A stretch of DNA of 64,000 nt from Spirochaetota bacterium (GTDB taxonomy: Bacteria > Spirochaetota > Spirochaetia > Treponematales > Treponemataceae). Positions 17,716 to 25,420 of the stretch are shown piece after piece (positions within the stretch are counted from its first letter, which is position 1; the number at the start of each line of letters is the position of its first letter). The stretch spans positions 62,001-126,000 of the forward strand of contig JAEZST010000011.1 of NCBI GenBank assembly GCA_023443865.1. The letters are read 5' to 3'. The position numbers and the translations under genes are program-made. The notes under the pieces were generated by a model. The model was not told where the DNA came from, made no database searches, and saw only the letters and a list, made by a program, of their open reading frames with translations.

Positions 17716-18969
17716 TTATCGTGAAGAACGATTACCCGCCGGTACGGGAGGGGGCAGCGCGTCTGATTCGAGGCCGAGATAGGCCGCGAAACGGGCGAAT
17801 TCCCGCCGCAGGGCTTCCAGGAAGGCGGTCCGGTCCGAACCGTCCAGCCAGGGTTCCAGCCAAAGGTTCAAGACGGTCGCCCGGCCCCGTTCCTTGGATA
17901 CCGCCGGCTCGATCCGGGCCGCCAGGTCGTTCCCCCAGAGCACGGGCAGCACGTAATAGCCGTAGGCGCGCTTTTCCTTGGGAAGGTAGACTTCCCAGGA
18001 GTACGCGAAGTCGAATAGTTTCGCGATTAGTTCGCGTTCCCACAAAAAGTTGTCCAGGGGAGCCAGTATACGGGCCTCCTTCGCGTCGCGCCCCCGGCTT
18101 CGCTCCTGTACCCCCGCTTCGTCCCGGGCCGACTCAAGGTCTGCGAACTCGTCGGCCGCGACGTAGAGGGGCCGCGAGATCCCGCTCACCGAAAAGGAGC
18201 GCAGGGCGCCCTCCGCCGTCAGGGAATCGAAGAGGGATTGCCGATACGCGCCGTCGGCCAGGGCGGGGCCGATACCCTGCCACAAGACGCCTCCCTTGTT
18301 CCACAGCGCCCCCACCGCGCGTACGCGGCGCAGGACGAACCACTTATGGTAGGCCCCGTCGCTCTCGAAGGGATCCTTTGCCCGGAGGATATCCGCGGGT
18401 ACAAGCCGCTCGATGAGGTCGAAGGTTTTACGGGTGCCGTTTTTCGCGTGTACCCCCACGGCGCCGGCGACGAAGAGGTATTCAAGCGCGGCCCCCGCGG
18501 CGTTCCGGTGGCCCCAGCCGCCCGCCGGAACCTTTCCGAGGTCTATTTCGTCGCCCCGGAGCGGCCCGCGCTCCCGCAATTCCCGGAGGATATAATCGGC
18601 CTTCTCGAGGGCCCCGACGGAGCCGCGGCGCGTCATTACGGCGCGGTATTCCGATTCCTTATCGGCGCGAAGGCGGGCGAACCGGGGCCAGTCCCGCGCG
18701 TGAATGAGGCTCATCATTTTATCCCAGCCGTCCATCACGGTCCGCGAGCCGTACGTCTTGCCGTACAGGTCGCCCGCGCGGTACCCTTCTACGCGGGACT
18801 GAAGCACGAGATCGTGGTTTCGGCCCACCACGTTCAGGGGATCGTACTGGATACAGCCCAAGCGGTCAGGCAGGCGGGCGCACCATTCGTCCAGGGTAAC
18901 GCGCCGGTCAAAGCCCTGCCGGGCCGCCAGAAACCGCCGAACGCCCTCTTTTTCGATTTGTTTACGCAT
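17716..18969 (-). CDS. AlkX/YcaQ-type winged-helix DNA glycosylase
   Basis: 417 residues of the HTH_42 family. The diagnostic Gln-hydrophobic-Asp motif of the interstrand-crosslink glycosylases is present as IQYD (Gln41, Asp43), followed by VVGRNHDLVLQSR. The C-terminal part has RAYGYYVLPVLWGNDLAARIEP, a conserved family block. The family unhooks alkylated bases and crosslinks from DNA. The start is taken at 18969 because a TATACT box ends nine bases before it; the longer frame to 19002 would begin upstream of the promoter. Followed by the chemoreceptor gene on the same strand, which has its own promoter. Confidence 0.85.
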   Translation of the reverse strand: MRKQIEKEGVRRFLAARQGFDRRVTLDEWCARLPDRLGCIQYDPLNVVGRNHDLVLQSRVEGYRAGDLYGKTYGSRTVMDGWDKMMSLIHARDWPRFARLRADKESEYRAVMTRRGSVGALEKADYILRELRERGPLRGDEIDLGKVPAGGWGHRNAAGAALEYLFVAGAVGVHAKNGTRKTFDLIERLVPADILRAKDPFESDGAYHKWFVLRRVRAVGALWNKGGVLWQGIGPALADGAYRQSLFDSLTAEGALRSFSVSGISRPLYVAADEFADLESARDEAGVQERSRGRDAKEARILAPLDNFLWERELIAKLFDFAYSWEVYLPKEKRAYGYYVLPVLWGNDLAARIEPAVSKERGRATVLNLWLEPWLDGSDRTAFLEALRREFARFAAYLGLESDALPPPVPAGNRSSR

Positions 18970-18978
18970 GGCGAACGC

Positions 18979-18984
18979 AGTATA
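18979..18984 (-). promoter_or_regulatory. -10 box of the AlkX-type gene
   Basis: TATACT nine bases before the ATG at 18969. No convincing -35. Confidence 0.5.
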
Positions 18985-19066
18985 TACCGGAAACCGTGAC
19001 ACCTACCGTCACCGTTGGTGACAAACGGCTTTTTCTGGGGAGTTACACTTAAAAAGGAGTTTTTTT

Positions 19067-19600
19067 ATGGAAGACAATCAGACGATTCGTCCGGACCGCA
19101 GGCCGCTTTCCGTGGCGGCAGGCGCCCTTTGCGTCATTCTCGGCGCCCTCTGGCTTGCCGATTCGGTGTTCGGATTCGGTATTTTTACCATGGACCGGCT
19201 GTGGCCCCTATTCGTCCTGGTGCCGGGACTAACCTTCGAGTATTACCATTACCGCGTTGCCCGGGTTCCGGGATTCCTGGTCCCCGGCGGCATCCTCACG
19301 GTGATCGGGCTCCTTTTCTTCTTTGAGACCTTCACGTACTGGCGGTTCTCGCAATATACCTGGCCGGTATACATCCTCGCCGGTACCGCGGGTCTGGCCC
19401 AGCTTTCCGCCGCCGTGGGCAATCCCCCGGGGCTCCTGGGCGTGGTCGCGGCATTGGGCCTCGTCTTCGCGATCAGCTCGATTTCGGTGCTCTCGTCGGC
19501 GCTGTTCCGGGTCATTCCCTTCAAGATTATCCTGCCCCTGACCCTGATCGCCGCCGGGGCGTGGATTATCGTCGCCGGAAGCAAAAAGCCAAAACAGTAA
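19067..19600 (+). CDS. LiaF/DUF5668-like membrane protein
   Basis: 177 residues with about five hydrophobic segments (about 15-32, 42-58, 72-86, 97-115, 120-165) and the layout of the membrane part of LiaF-type proteins (LWPLFVLVPG, WPVYILAGT, ILPLTLIAAGAWII). It lacks the C-terminal cytoplasmic domain of LiaF. Members are linked to envelope stress sensing, but no partner kinase is nearby. AAGGAG lies eight bases before the ATG, so this gene has an ordinary leader. Confidence 0.75.
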   Translation: MEDNQTIRPDRRPLSVAAGALCVILGALWLADSVFGFGIFTMDRLWPLFVLVPGLTFEYYHYRVARVPGFLVPGGILTVIGLLFFFETFTYWRFSQYTWPVYILAGTAGLAQLSAAVGNPPGLLGVVAALGLVFAISSISVLSSALFRVIPFKIILPLTLIAAGAWIIVAGSKKPKQ

Positions 19601-19630
19601 CGTTCAGCCGCGCCGCATTCCGCGGCCGCG

Positions 19631-20611
19631 TCACGGGAATGCAGAAGCGCCGCTCACCGCGGCTACCAGGGTTCCCAGGGCGATAAGGCCGCCGGCACGG
19701 AAGAGATTGCCCACGGATACGCCGAAGGGCACCGCGTCGGGGGCGGACTTGAGAAACCGGAGCGTGCCGCGGGCCGCCTGCGGGGCCGCGAGCAAGGCCG
19801 CGAGCGCGAAGGGCGGCAAACAGCCCAAGGCGACCGCGGCGAGCGTTACCAAAAAGGCGGAGGCCTGAAGGGCAGCGAAGAGCCTGAGCGCGGCGGCCCT
19901 GCCGACCGTCAGGGGAAGGGTAAGGCGGCCGGACGCCCGGTCGGCTTCCATGTCCCTGATATTATTGGCGAGCATAACCCCCGCGATCAAAATCGCGAAG
20001 GGCGCGGAAGCGAGGATTATCGCGCCCGCTTCGGCCAGGTTGACCGACAGCGCGGCCAGGGGCCACCGAAGGTCCAAGGAAACGGGCGCGCCGCTTCCGA
20101 TCGAAAACTGGACGTACGTCGCCACGAACGGAATGCCCGCTCCCATGGTGACCCCCGAAAACAGTTCCCCGAAGGGCGTCCGCGAGATCGGAAGCGGGCC
20201 CGCCGAATACGCGAGCGCCACGCCCACGGCCGCGGCCCCGACGAAAAAGACCAAGGCGTCGGTCCGGAAGGCGAGCGATAGCCCCGCGGCGATTCCCGCG
20301 CAAAAAAGAAGCGCAGTAACCGCAACGGCGGCCCGGAAGGAAAGGCCGGCCGGCCCCTCCCCCCGCCCGACTGAGGAACGGGCGCTCCGTCGCCAGTCCA
20401 TGGCGTTGTTGAGCGCGGTGGTCGCCAAATCGACGGGAAGCAGGCTCGCGAAAAAAAGCGCGGTGTTTTCGGGGGAGAAGGCGCGGTACCGCCACGCGGC
20501 CCAGGCCACGCCGAAGATGAAGGGTACGAGGCTCGCGGCCTTCGTACGGGGTTCCGTCAGTTCGATCAGGGAGCGGATCGCGGCCCATGGCCGTTCGGTT
20601 TCGCGCGCCAT
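19631..20611 (-). CDS. UbiA-family prenyltransferase (MenA-like)
   Basis: 326 residues with eight or nine membrane helices. The second Asp-rich motif is intact (NNIRDMEADRASGRLTLP, Asp220 and Asp224), close to MenA. The first motif reads NNAMD (68-72) where the family has NDxxD, so one magnesium-binding Asp is Asn. The family joins a polyprenyl chain to an aromatic acceptor, as in menaquinone synthesis. It follows the phosphoribosyltransferase stop after one base, with no Shine-Dalgarno, and must be coupled to it. Real substrate uncertain. Confidence 0.8.
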   Translation of the reverse strand: MARETERPWAAIRSLIELTEPRTKAASLVPFIFGVAWAAWRYRAFSPENTALFFASLLPVDLATTALNNAMDWRRSARSSVGRGEGPAGLSFRAAVAVTALLFCAGIAAGLSLAFRTDALVFFVGAAAVGVALAYSAGPLPISRTPFGELFSGVTMGAGIPFVATYVQFSIGSGAPVSLDLRWPLAALSVNLAEAGAIILASAPFAILIAGVMLANNIRDMEADRASGRLTLPLTVGRAAALRLFAALQASAFLVTLAAVALGCLPPFALAALLAAPQAARGTLRFLKSAPDAVPFGVSVGNLFRAGGLIALGTLVAAVSGASAFP

Positions 20612-20612
20612 A

Positions 20613-21161
20613 TCAGGTTTTAAAGACCGGGAGACGGGCGAGATAGGCGATATCCTCGCCCGCGTAGCCCCCCTCCTCCAGCAGTACCGCCGCCTTACCG
20701 ACCACCTCGCACCGGGCCCGGCTTAAAAGGCGCTCTATGGCGGAAAGCGAGCCGCCCGTGGAAACCACGTCGTCCACCACGCATACCCGCTTTCCCGCCA
20801 GGCGCTTCCGTTCGGGCCCGTCAAGCACGAGGGTTTGGGTTCCTCGCGTGGTAATGGAGGTTACCGACTCCGCGATCGCGTCGCGCATATAGGCCTTCAA
20901 GTCCTTTCGCAATACCACGTAATCGATATGCAGCCGAACGGCCAGGGCATGGGTCAGGGGAATCGCCTTCGCCTCGGGACAAACGAGCGCGTCTATCCTG
21001 TTTTTGGGAAACGCCGGATGCCGCAAAAGGTTCTCCGCGGCGTATTCCACCATTTCGGTATCGCCGAGCATCACGAAACTGGCAATCGAAACGCCGTTTC
21101 CTAGGGGTATTACCGGCAATTCCCGGGTTAGTTCGCCGATTTTCAGGGTATATGATTCCAT
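20613..21161 (-). CDS. Purine-type phosphoribosyltransferase
   Basis: 182 residues. The PRPP loop is VCVVDDVVSTGGS (126-138) with Asp130 and Asp131, as in adenine and xanthine phosphoribosyltransferases, and RKDLKAYM is the flexible-loop region. It salvages a purine base to the nucleotide; which base is not decided by sequence. A longer frame to 21308 exists, but a TTGGCA/TATTCT promoter ends seven bases before the ATG at 21161, which fixes the start and implies a leaderless message. It is followed by the prenyltransferase gene. Confidence 0.85.
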   Translation of the reverse strand: MESYTLKIGELTRELPVIPLGNGVSIASFVMLGDTEMVEYAAENLLRHPAFPKNRIDALVCPEAKAIPLTHALAVRLHIDYVVLRKDLKAYMRDAIAESVTSITTRGTQTLVLDGPERKRLAGKRVCVVDDVVSTGGSLSAIERLLSRARCEVVGKAAVLLEEGGYAGEDIAYLARLPVFKT

Positions 21162-21168
21162 ACCATGC

Positions 21169-21197
21169 AGAATACCGCGACGGCGAACGGATGCCAA
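21169..21197 (-). promoter_or_regulatory. Promoter of the phosphoribosyltransferase gene
   Basis: TTGGCA at 21192-21197, 17-base spacer, TATTCT at 21169-21174, seven bases to the ATG. One of the best sigma-70-like promoters in the window. Confidence 0.7.
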
Positions 21198-21232
21198 GGG
21201 AATTCCGTCGGGGGAACGCGGCGGGGCCGCCC

Positions 21233-21844
21233 TCATTCCCCACGGATGAGGACGACGGCGATCCTGCCGCGGGGCCAGCACTTCTCCAGGATGGACCAGA
21301 CGTTGCATATCCGGTCGGGGCTCGAGCAGTCAGTGCACGTCCCGGTTTTTTGGCAGGGAGTCCGTAAGTCGGCGTTCCGCCGCGCGTTCGCGGGGGCGAT
21401 TTCCCGCTTAACCCGTTCCATGGCGGCCTCTCGGTCGGAAACGATCTTCCCCTCACCCGCGAAGAGAGCGACCCTGCGGGGGCCGAAAGCGATTCCGGTT
21501 ACCCGGTTTCCCGCCATATCGAGATTGACGATCTTACCGTCCTCGGTCACGGCGTTGGCGCCGGCCAGGAAAAGATCGGTCAGGAGCCCGCGCCGGGAGG
21601 TTTCCAGGCTTTCGTCCCATAGGTCGCCCGGGAAGGGGTCGATAAACTCGATATCCGACCGGGAGCGCAGGCCCTCGATTATTCCGCACGAACGGAGCGT
21701 CTCGGAATCGCCGTACGACACGGAGGCGGGGGCTATGGAAGGAAGGAGCGTCCCGAAAAACAGGTCGCGCGCGCCGTCCATTCCGTCCGCGATATACGGT
21801 TCAAAGCCGTTTCTCCGCAACGCGTCCGCTACCCGCTCTATCAT
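21233..21844 (-). CDS. LUD domain protein (LutC-like)
   Basis: 203 residues of the LUD family (GANAVTEDGKIVNLDMAGNRV, FGPRRVALFAGEGKIV). The C-terminal part has a Cys group, CQKTGTCTDCSSPDRIC. In LutABC the homologue takes part in lactate oxidation, but no LutA or LutB partners are here, and the stand-alone form has no proven role. The ATG overlaps the sirtuin stop (ATGA), so the two are coupled. Confidence 0.85.
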   Translation of the reverse strand: MIERVADALRRNGFEPYIADGMDGARDLFFGTLLPSIAPASVSYGDSETLRSCGIIEGLRSRSDIEFIDPFPGDLWDESLETSRRGLLTDLFLAGANAVTEDGKIVNLDMAGNRVTGIAFGPRRVALFAGEGKIVSDREAAMERVKREIAPANARRNADLRTPCQKTGTCTDCSSPDRICNVWSILEKCWPRGRIAVVLIRGE

Positions 21845-22632
21845 AGATTGCCCCCTACAGAAATGCCGAATTCGCGGGCCAACGCGAGGAAGGTTTCCGC
21901 GAGATCAGTAAAGCGCATTTCCGCGTACCGGTCCAGGTGGGTCGGCATATCGTTCACGATAACGATCTTGCCTCCCGCGTTGACGGTATACTCGGGAAGG
22001 AGCGACGCGGGCCTGACGGCCAGGGAGGAGCCGAGCACGAGCATAAGGTCGGCCCGCCGCGCCTCGTCCGCCGCGCGGGAAAGCGCCGCCTCGGGTAGGT
22101 TTTCCCCGAAAAATGTGATGCCGGGCTTTAAGGCGACGCCGCAATCGGGACAGGAGGGAACCGCGCCGGAGCGGACTATCGCCGCCGCCTCCGCGAAGGG
22201 CATCGAGTAGCCGCAGCGCCCGCATCGGTGCCGCTTCGGCGAGCCGTGTATCTCTATCGCGTTTTTGCTCCCCGCCTTTTCGTGGAGGAGGTCCACGTTC
22301 TGCGTTATCAGGGCCGCGAGGAAGCCTTGTTCCTCCAGCGCCGCCAGGACCGCGTGCACCAGCGAGGGCCGCTTTTCGTCCAGAGCGTAGATAAAGTCGC
22401 GGGACAGGGAATAATACACCGTGGGGTCCTCGCGAAACACGGCGAGATCGAACATGCGGTCCGCGTCCACGGTTTGGTACAGGCCGTTTTTGCCCCGAAA
22501 ATCCCGGATACCCGAGAGGGTACTCACCCCGGCGCCCGTAAACGCCACGCAATGCCGGGCGTTCCGTATATATTCGGCGAGCCGCGCGACGCCGCCTTCA
22601 CGGGCTTCGCCGGTCATCGGGCTAACTCCCAT
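21841..22632 (-). CDS. Sirtuin, NAD-dependent protein deacylase
   Basis: 263 residues. The NAD fold motifs are FTGAGVS (31-37) with SGIRDFRG, TQNVD (110-114), catalytic His129 in EIHGS, and a zinc site of Cys137, Cys140, Cys161 and Cys164. The enzyme removes acyl groups from lysine using NAD. The start at 22632 is chosen because AAGGAG lies six bases upstream, overlapping the stop of the HD-GYP gene. Co-transcribed with HD-GYP and LUD genes. Confidence 0.93.
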   Translation of the reverse strand: MGVSPMTGEAREGGVARLAEYIRNARHCVAFTGAGVSTLSGIRDFRGKNGLYQTVDADRMFDLAVFREDPTVYYSLSRDFIYALDEKRPSLVHAVLAALEEQGFLAALITQNVDLLHEKAGSKNAIEIHGSPKRHRCGRCGYSMPFAEAAAIVRSGAVPSCPDCGVALKPGITFFGENLPEAALSRAADEARRADLMLVLGSSLAVRPASLLPEYTVNAGGKIVIVNDMPTHLDRYAEMRFTDLAETFLALAREFGISVGGNL

Positions 22633-22642
22633 ACGACGCTCC

Positions 22643-24691
22643 TTAAAAGGTACCGGGGGTTTCGGCCAGGAATTCCCGGTACAGGGCGCGAAACGCGTCT
22701 TGATTGCGCTCGAAGCAGGCGAAAATAGCGGGGTCGAAATGGCTTCCGGCACCTTCCTTCATGAGCGCGAAGGATTCCTCGAAGCCGAAGGGCGCTTTAT
22801 AGGGCCTTCTAGTGGTGAGCGCGTCGAGCACGTCGGCAACGGCGACGATACGGGCCGAAAGGGGAATGCGCTCTCCGGAGAGTCCGGCCGGATACCCCGA
22901 GCCGTCCCACCGTTCGTGGTGGGCGGCGGCGATTTCGATTCCCATCCCGAAAAAGGCGCGGCCCTTGCGGGAGAGGGAATTCTCGGCCTCTCGCAGCACG
23001 TTCGCCCCGTACGTGGCGTGGGTTTTCATGTGCTCCCACTCCGCCTCATCGAGTTTCCCCGGCTTCAAAAGCACGTCGTCGCGAATTCCCACCTTACCGA
23101 TATCGTGCATGGGGCTGAACCGCCCCAATTCCCGGATATATTCCGCCGTTATCGGCTCCGCGCGCACTCCCTCGGACTGCATGAGCCGGGCCAACAGCAC
23201 CGTATAGCGGCTCATCCGGTCCAGATGGTCGGCAGTGTCCTCGTCACGCGCCTCGGCCATCTTCGCGAGCGCGAGGGTACTCGCGTATACGAGCTCGTCC
23301 ACGAAGATATCCTTCTCGAAGGCCAGGGCTATGGCGTTGCGGATATTCCGCAAAAAACTGAGATGCAAGTCGGAATAGCAGTCTTTCGTGAGGCTCGAAA
23401 AAAAGATAAAGCCCAAGGGCGCGCCGTTGAGGGAAAGCGGCAGGGTGATGGACGCCCGGATACCGGACTCTAAGAGAATTTTGGTGTACTCCCGCGGCTC
23501 CTTGCCCGAAGAATACGATTCGAGGTCATTAATGACCCGGGGAGCGCCCGATTCGAGGATGGGCCCGAGGGAACTGCCCTCGAGGTCCCAATCCCGCTCT
23601 CCCAACCGCTTCGGGAGGGAGGGAAGCGCACCGCCCGATTCCCCGTAGGCCGCGATCAGCCTCGTTCCCCGATTGCCGGCGAAGGTCGCCACGCCGATAT
23701 AGTCGTAGGGAACGTAGCTCCTAAACGTCTTAAAAATAATCGAAAGGGTTTCCTGAAACGAGGAACCCTGGCTTATCACGCCCACCAGCCCTACCATGTC
23801 CCGCAACGCGGCGAAGGATTGGGTGACTTCGCGGGTAAGCGCCGAATACCGGCGTTTTCGCCTGTCCCCGTCATGATTCTCGAAAACCCCGAGATTGCGT
23901 ATTCCCTGGTAGAAGACCGAATAGGGCTCCATGAGGAACACGTAGGTTCCGTAGAGAAACCAGATCGCCAGGATAATCAAGGCGAAAACGGTTACCGTAT
24001 ACAGGGTCTCGTTGCGGGTTCCCCGGGCGGAAAACCGGGCGAGGGCCATGCCGTTCAGCCGATCGGAGAGCTCGAGGAGGGTCCCCTCGTTTTCGTTGAT
24101 AAAGATTATCGCCGAACGGAAAGAGGCGTCCTTTACCTCGCTTGCCGCCACGGTTTCAAGCCGCGGAAGGAAGGAAAGCCATAGGGAGCGGAGCTCGCCG
24201 ATGGTCGAGGCGAATCGGGGATCGTCAAGGTCGAATAGCTCCAGGGGCTTGCCGGTTTCGGCGCCGACGGGGGAAGCGGCCTTAACGACGTCCAAGGGAA
24301 GATACCCCGCGGATACGTGGGCAAGGACGGAATCAAACGACTTCGCGGCGGAGCGCAAGTCGAATCGGGTATCAACGAGCTTGGCGCGAAGCGTATCCGT
24401 ATCCTGAAGCCTGTCTTCCGTCTCGAGGGCGTCCAGGAGCGAGGATATGCGGTTTACGTCCTTCGCGACCATTTGGGTCAACATGCGCTGACGGCCCAAG
24501 ACGTTTAAAATGCCGTTATGCTCCGCCTCGTGCGCGTCGAATACGACGAACGAATAGGCGACCAGGCAGGCGACAACGGCGATCGTTATTGCCACGGCTA
24601 TAAAACGGAATTTGAAGAATTTGGTGAGGGACGACTGCTGGACGCGGTCTTGTCCGGGCCGCCTTTTATTGTGAAGGTCTTTCGGGCTCAT
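22643..24691 (-). CDS. Membrane GAF/HD-GYP protein, c-di-GMP phosphodiesterase type
   Basis: 682 residues. Membrane helix 30-51, an extracytoplasmic four-helix sensor of PilJ/nitrate-sensor type (LGRQRMLTQMVAKDV at 65-79), helix 233-256, a GAF domain at about 310-460 and an HD-GYP domain from about 470. The catalytic parts are complete: His529-Asp530 in MHDIGKVGI and HHERWDGSGYP (591-601). It should hydrolyse c-di-GMP in answer to an external signal. No clear Shine-Dalgarno at the ATG. The sirtuin gene follows closely. Confidence 0.9.
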   Translation of the reverse strand: MSPKDLHNKRRPGQDRVQQSSLTKFFKFRFIAVAITIAVVACLVAYSFVVFDAHEAEHNGILNVLGRQRMLTQMVAKDVNRISSLLDALETEDRLQDTDTLRAKLVDTRFDLRSAAKSFDSVLAHVSAGYLPLDVVKAASPVGAETGKPLELFDLDDPRFASTIGELRSLWLSFLPRLETVAASEVKDASFRSAIIFINENEGTLLELSDRLNGMALARFSARGTRNETLYTVTVFALIILAIWFLYGTYVFLMEPYSVFYQGIRNLGVFENHDGDRRKRRYSALTREVTQSFAALRDMVGLVGVISQGSSFQETLSIIFKTFRSYVPYDYIGVATFAGNRGTRLIAAYGESGGALPSLPKRLGERDWDLEGSSLGPILESGAPRVINDLESYSSGKEPREYTKILLESGIRASITLPLSLNGAPLGFIFFSSLTKDCYSDLHLSFLRNIRNAIALAFEKDIFVDELVYASTLALAKMAEARDEDTADHLDRMSRYTVLLARLMQSEGVRAEPITAEYIRELGRFSPMHDIGKVGIRDDVLLKPGKLDEAEWEHMKTHATYGANVLREAENSLSRKGRAFFGMGIEIAAAHHERWDGSGYPAGLSGERIPLSARIVAVADVLDALTTRRPYKAPFGFEESFALMKEGAGSHFDPAIFACFERNQDAFRALYREFLAETPGTF

Positions 24692-24787
24692 AATCTGCTT
24701 TAAGAGTCCGTCATAAAGGCGGACAAGTCAAGCTTGCCGGGCGAGGATAGCCAAAGGAACGGTTCCTGTCCGTATTATCGGAAACCG

Positions 24788-25006
24788 TTACCGCCCGTTT
24801 ACGTACCGGGCGTTATACTCCCGGTTTACCTCGGCGATTTCCTTTTCGCCCTCTATGTAGGGCATAAACAATTCCCAGGGATCGCCTCCCCCCAAAACCC
24901 CGCAGGCAGAGCAATTGTCGCAGCCTCCGCCGCCGCATGAAAGGGACCGCCTCACGATTTCCTCCCGCTCCTCGCGGGTCGTATTCGCTATCGAGAAAGG
25001 ATTCAT
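24788..25006 (-). CDS. Small Cys-rich protein, CX4CX2CX2C
   Basis: 72 residues. A tight Cys group, CGGGGCDNCSACG, places Cys24, Cys29, Cys32 and Cys35 as a likely zinc or iron-sulfur site. The N-terminal stretch has REEREEIV, the C-terminal tail is acidic then ends YNARYVNGR. A GGAGG site five bases before the ATG supports translation. I do not recognise a family. Probably cytoplasmic. It stands alone between the HD-GYP gene and a repeat-bearing intergenic region. Confidence 0.75.
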   Translation of the reverse strand: MNPFSIANTTREEREEIVRRSLSCGGGGCDNCSACGVLGGGDPWELFMPYIEGEKEIAEVNREYNARYVNGR

Positions 25007-25097
25007 AAAACCTCCTCACCTTCGCCCTTCAAAGATAATCTCTCCATGGGGAAAATACCAGAGTTTTAATATCTTTTTAGTAGGTTTTCGAACCATC

Positions 25098-25319
25098 AAT
25101 GCTAGGTTTCCGCCCTGTCATTCTTACCAGGCCGGGGCAAGCGGCGTAATCTTCAGCCGGGACGGCCTGATTCGCGCGGTTATCGACCGCGTGCAGGGTA
25201 TTGACCTGAAGGCGGATATACAGAAGTACCGAATCACCACCGTCATCGGCATCGTGGATCGGGAGGGCTTCACGGTAGCCGTAAAAAAGCGGGGGTGCGC
25301 GGATCTTCGCCTGGGCTAG
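25098..25319 (+). pseudogene. Coding-like fragment without a usable start
   Basis: The frame ending at the TAG of 25317-25319 reads like real protein (SGVIFSRDGLIRAVIDRV, IDLKADIQKYRITTVIGIVD, EGFTVAVKKRG) for about 65 codons, but upstream the similarity-like character stops and there is no Shine-Dalgarno or ATG in phase nearby. It may be the tail of a gene removed by deletion. The product is not recognised. A GAGGCAG repeat copy lies right behind it. Confidence 0.4.
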
Positions 25320-25393
25320 TCGCCCCGCTTCGATCGCGCGCGCGCGGCGGCTCCGCGCGAGGTCCCGTCTACCCGCGTGGCGCCCCCTGCCTC
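25318..25393 (-). repeat. GAGGCAG interspersed repeat, copy C
   Basis: Read on the minus strand from 25393 it starts GAGGCAGGGGGCGCCACGCG and includes CGCGGAGCCGCCGCGCGCG and a GCGATCG, matching the core of copies A, D and E in order. It follows the end of the first GH31 gene by 27 bases. Confidence 0.5.
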
Positions 25394-25420
25394 AATCCCG
25401 AATTACCCGCCCGGCCCCTT

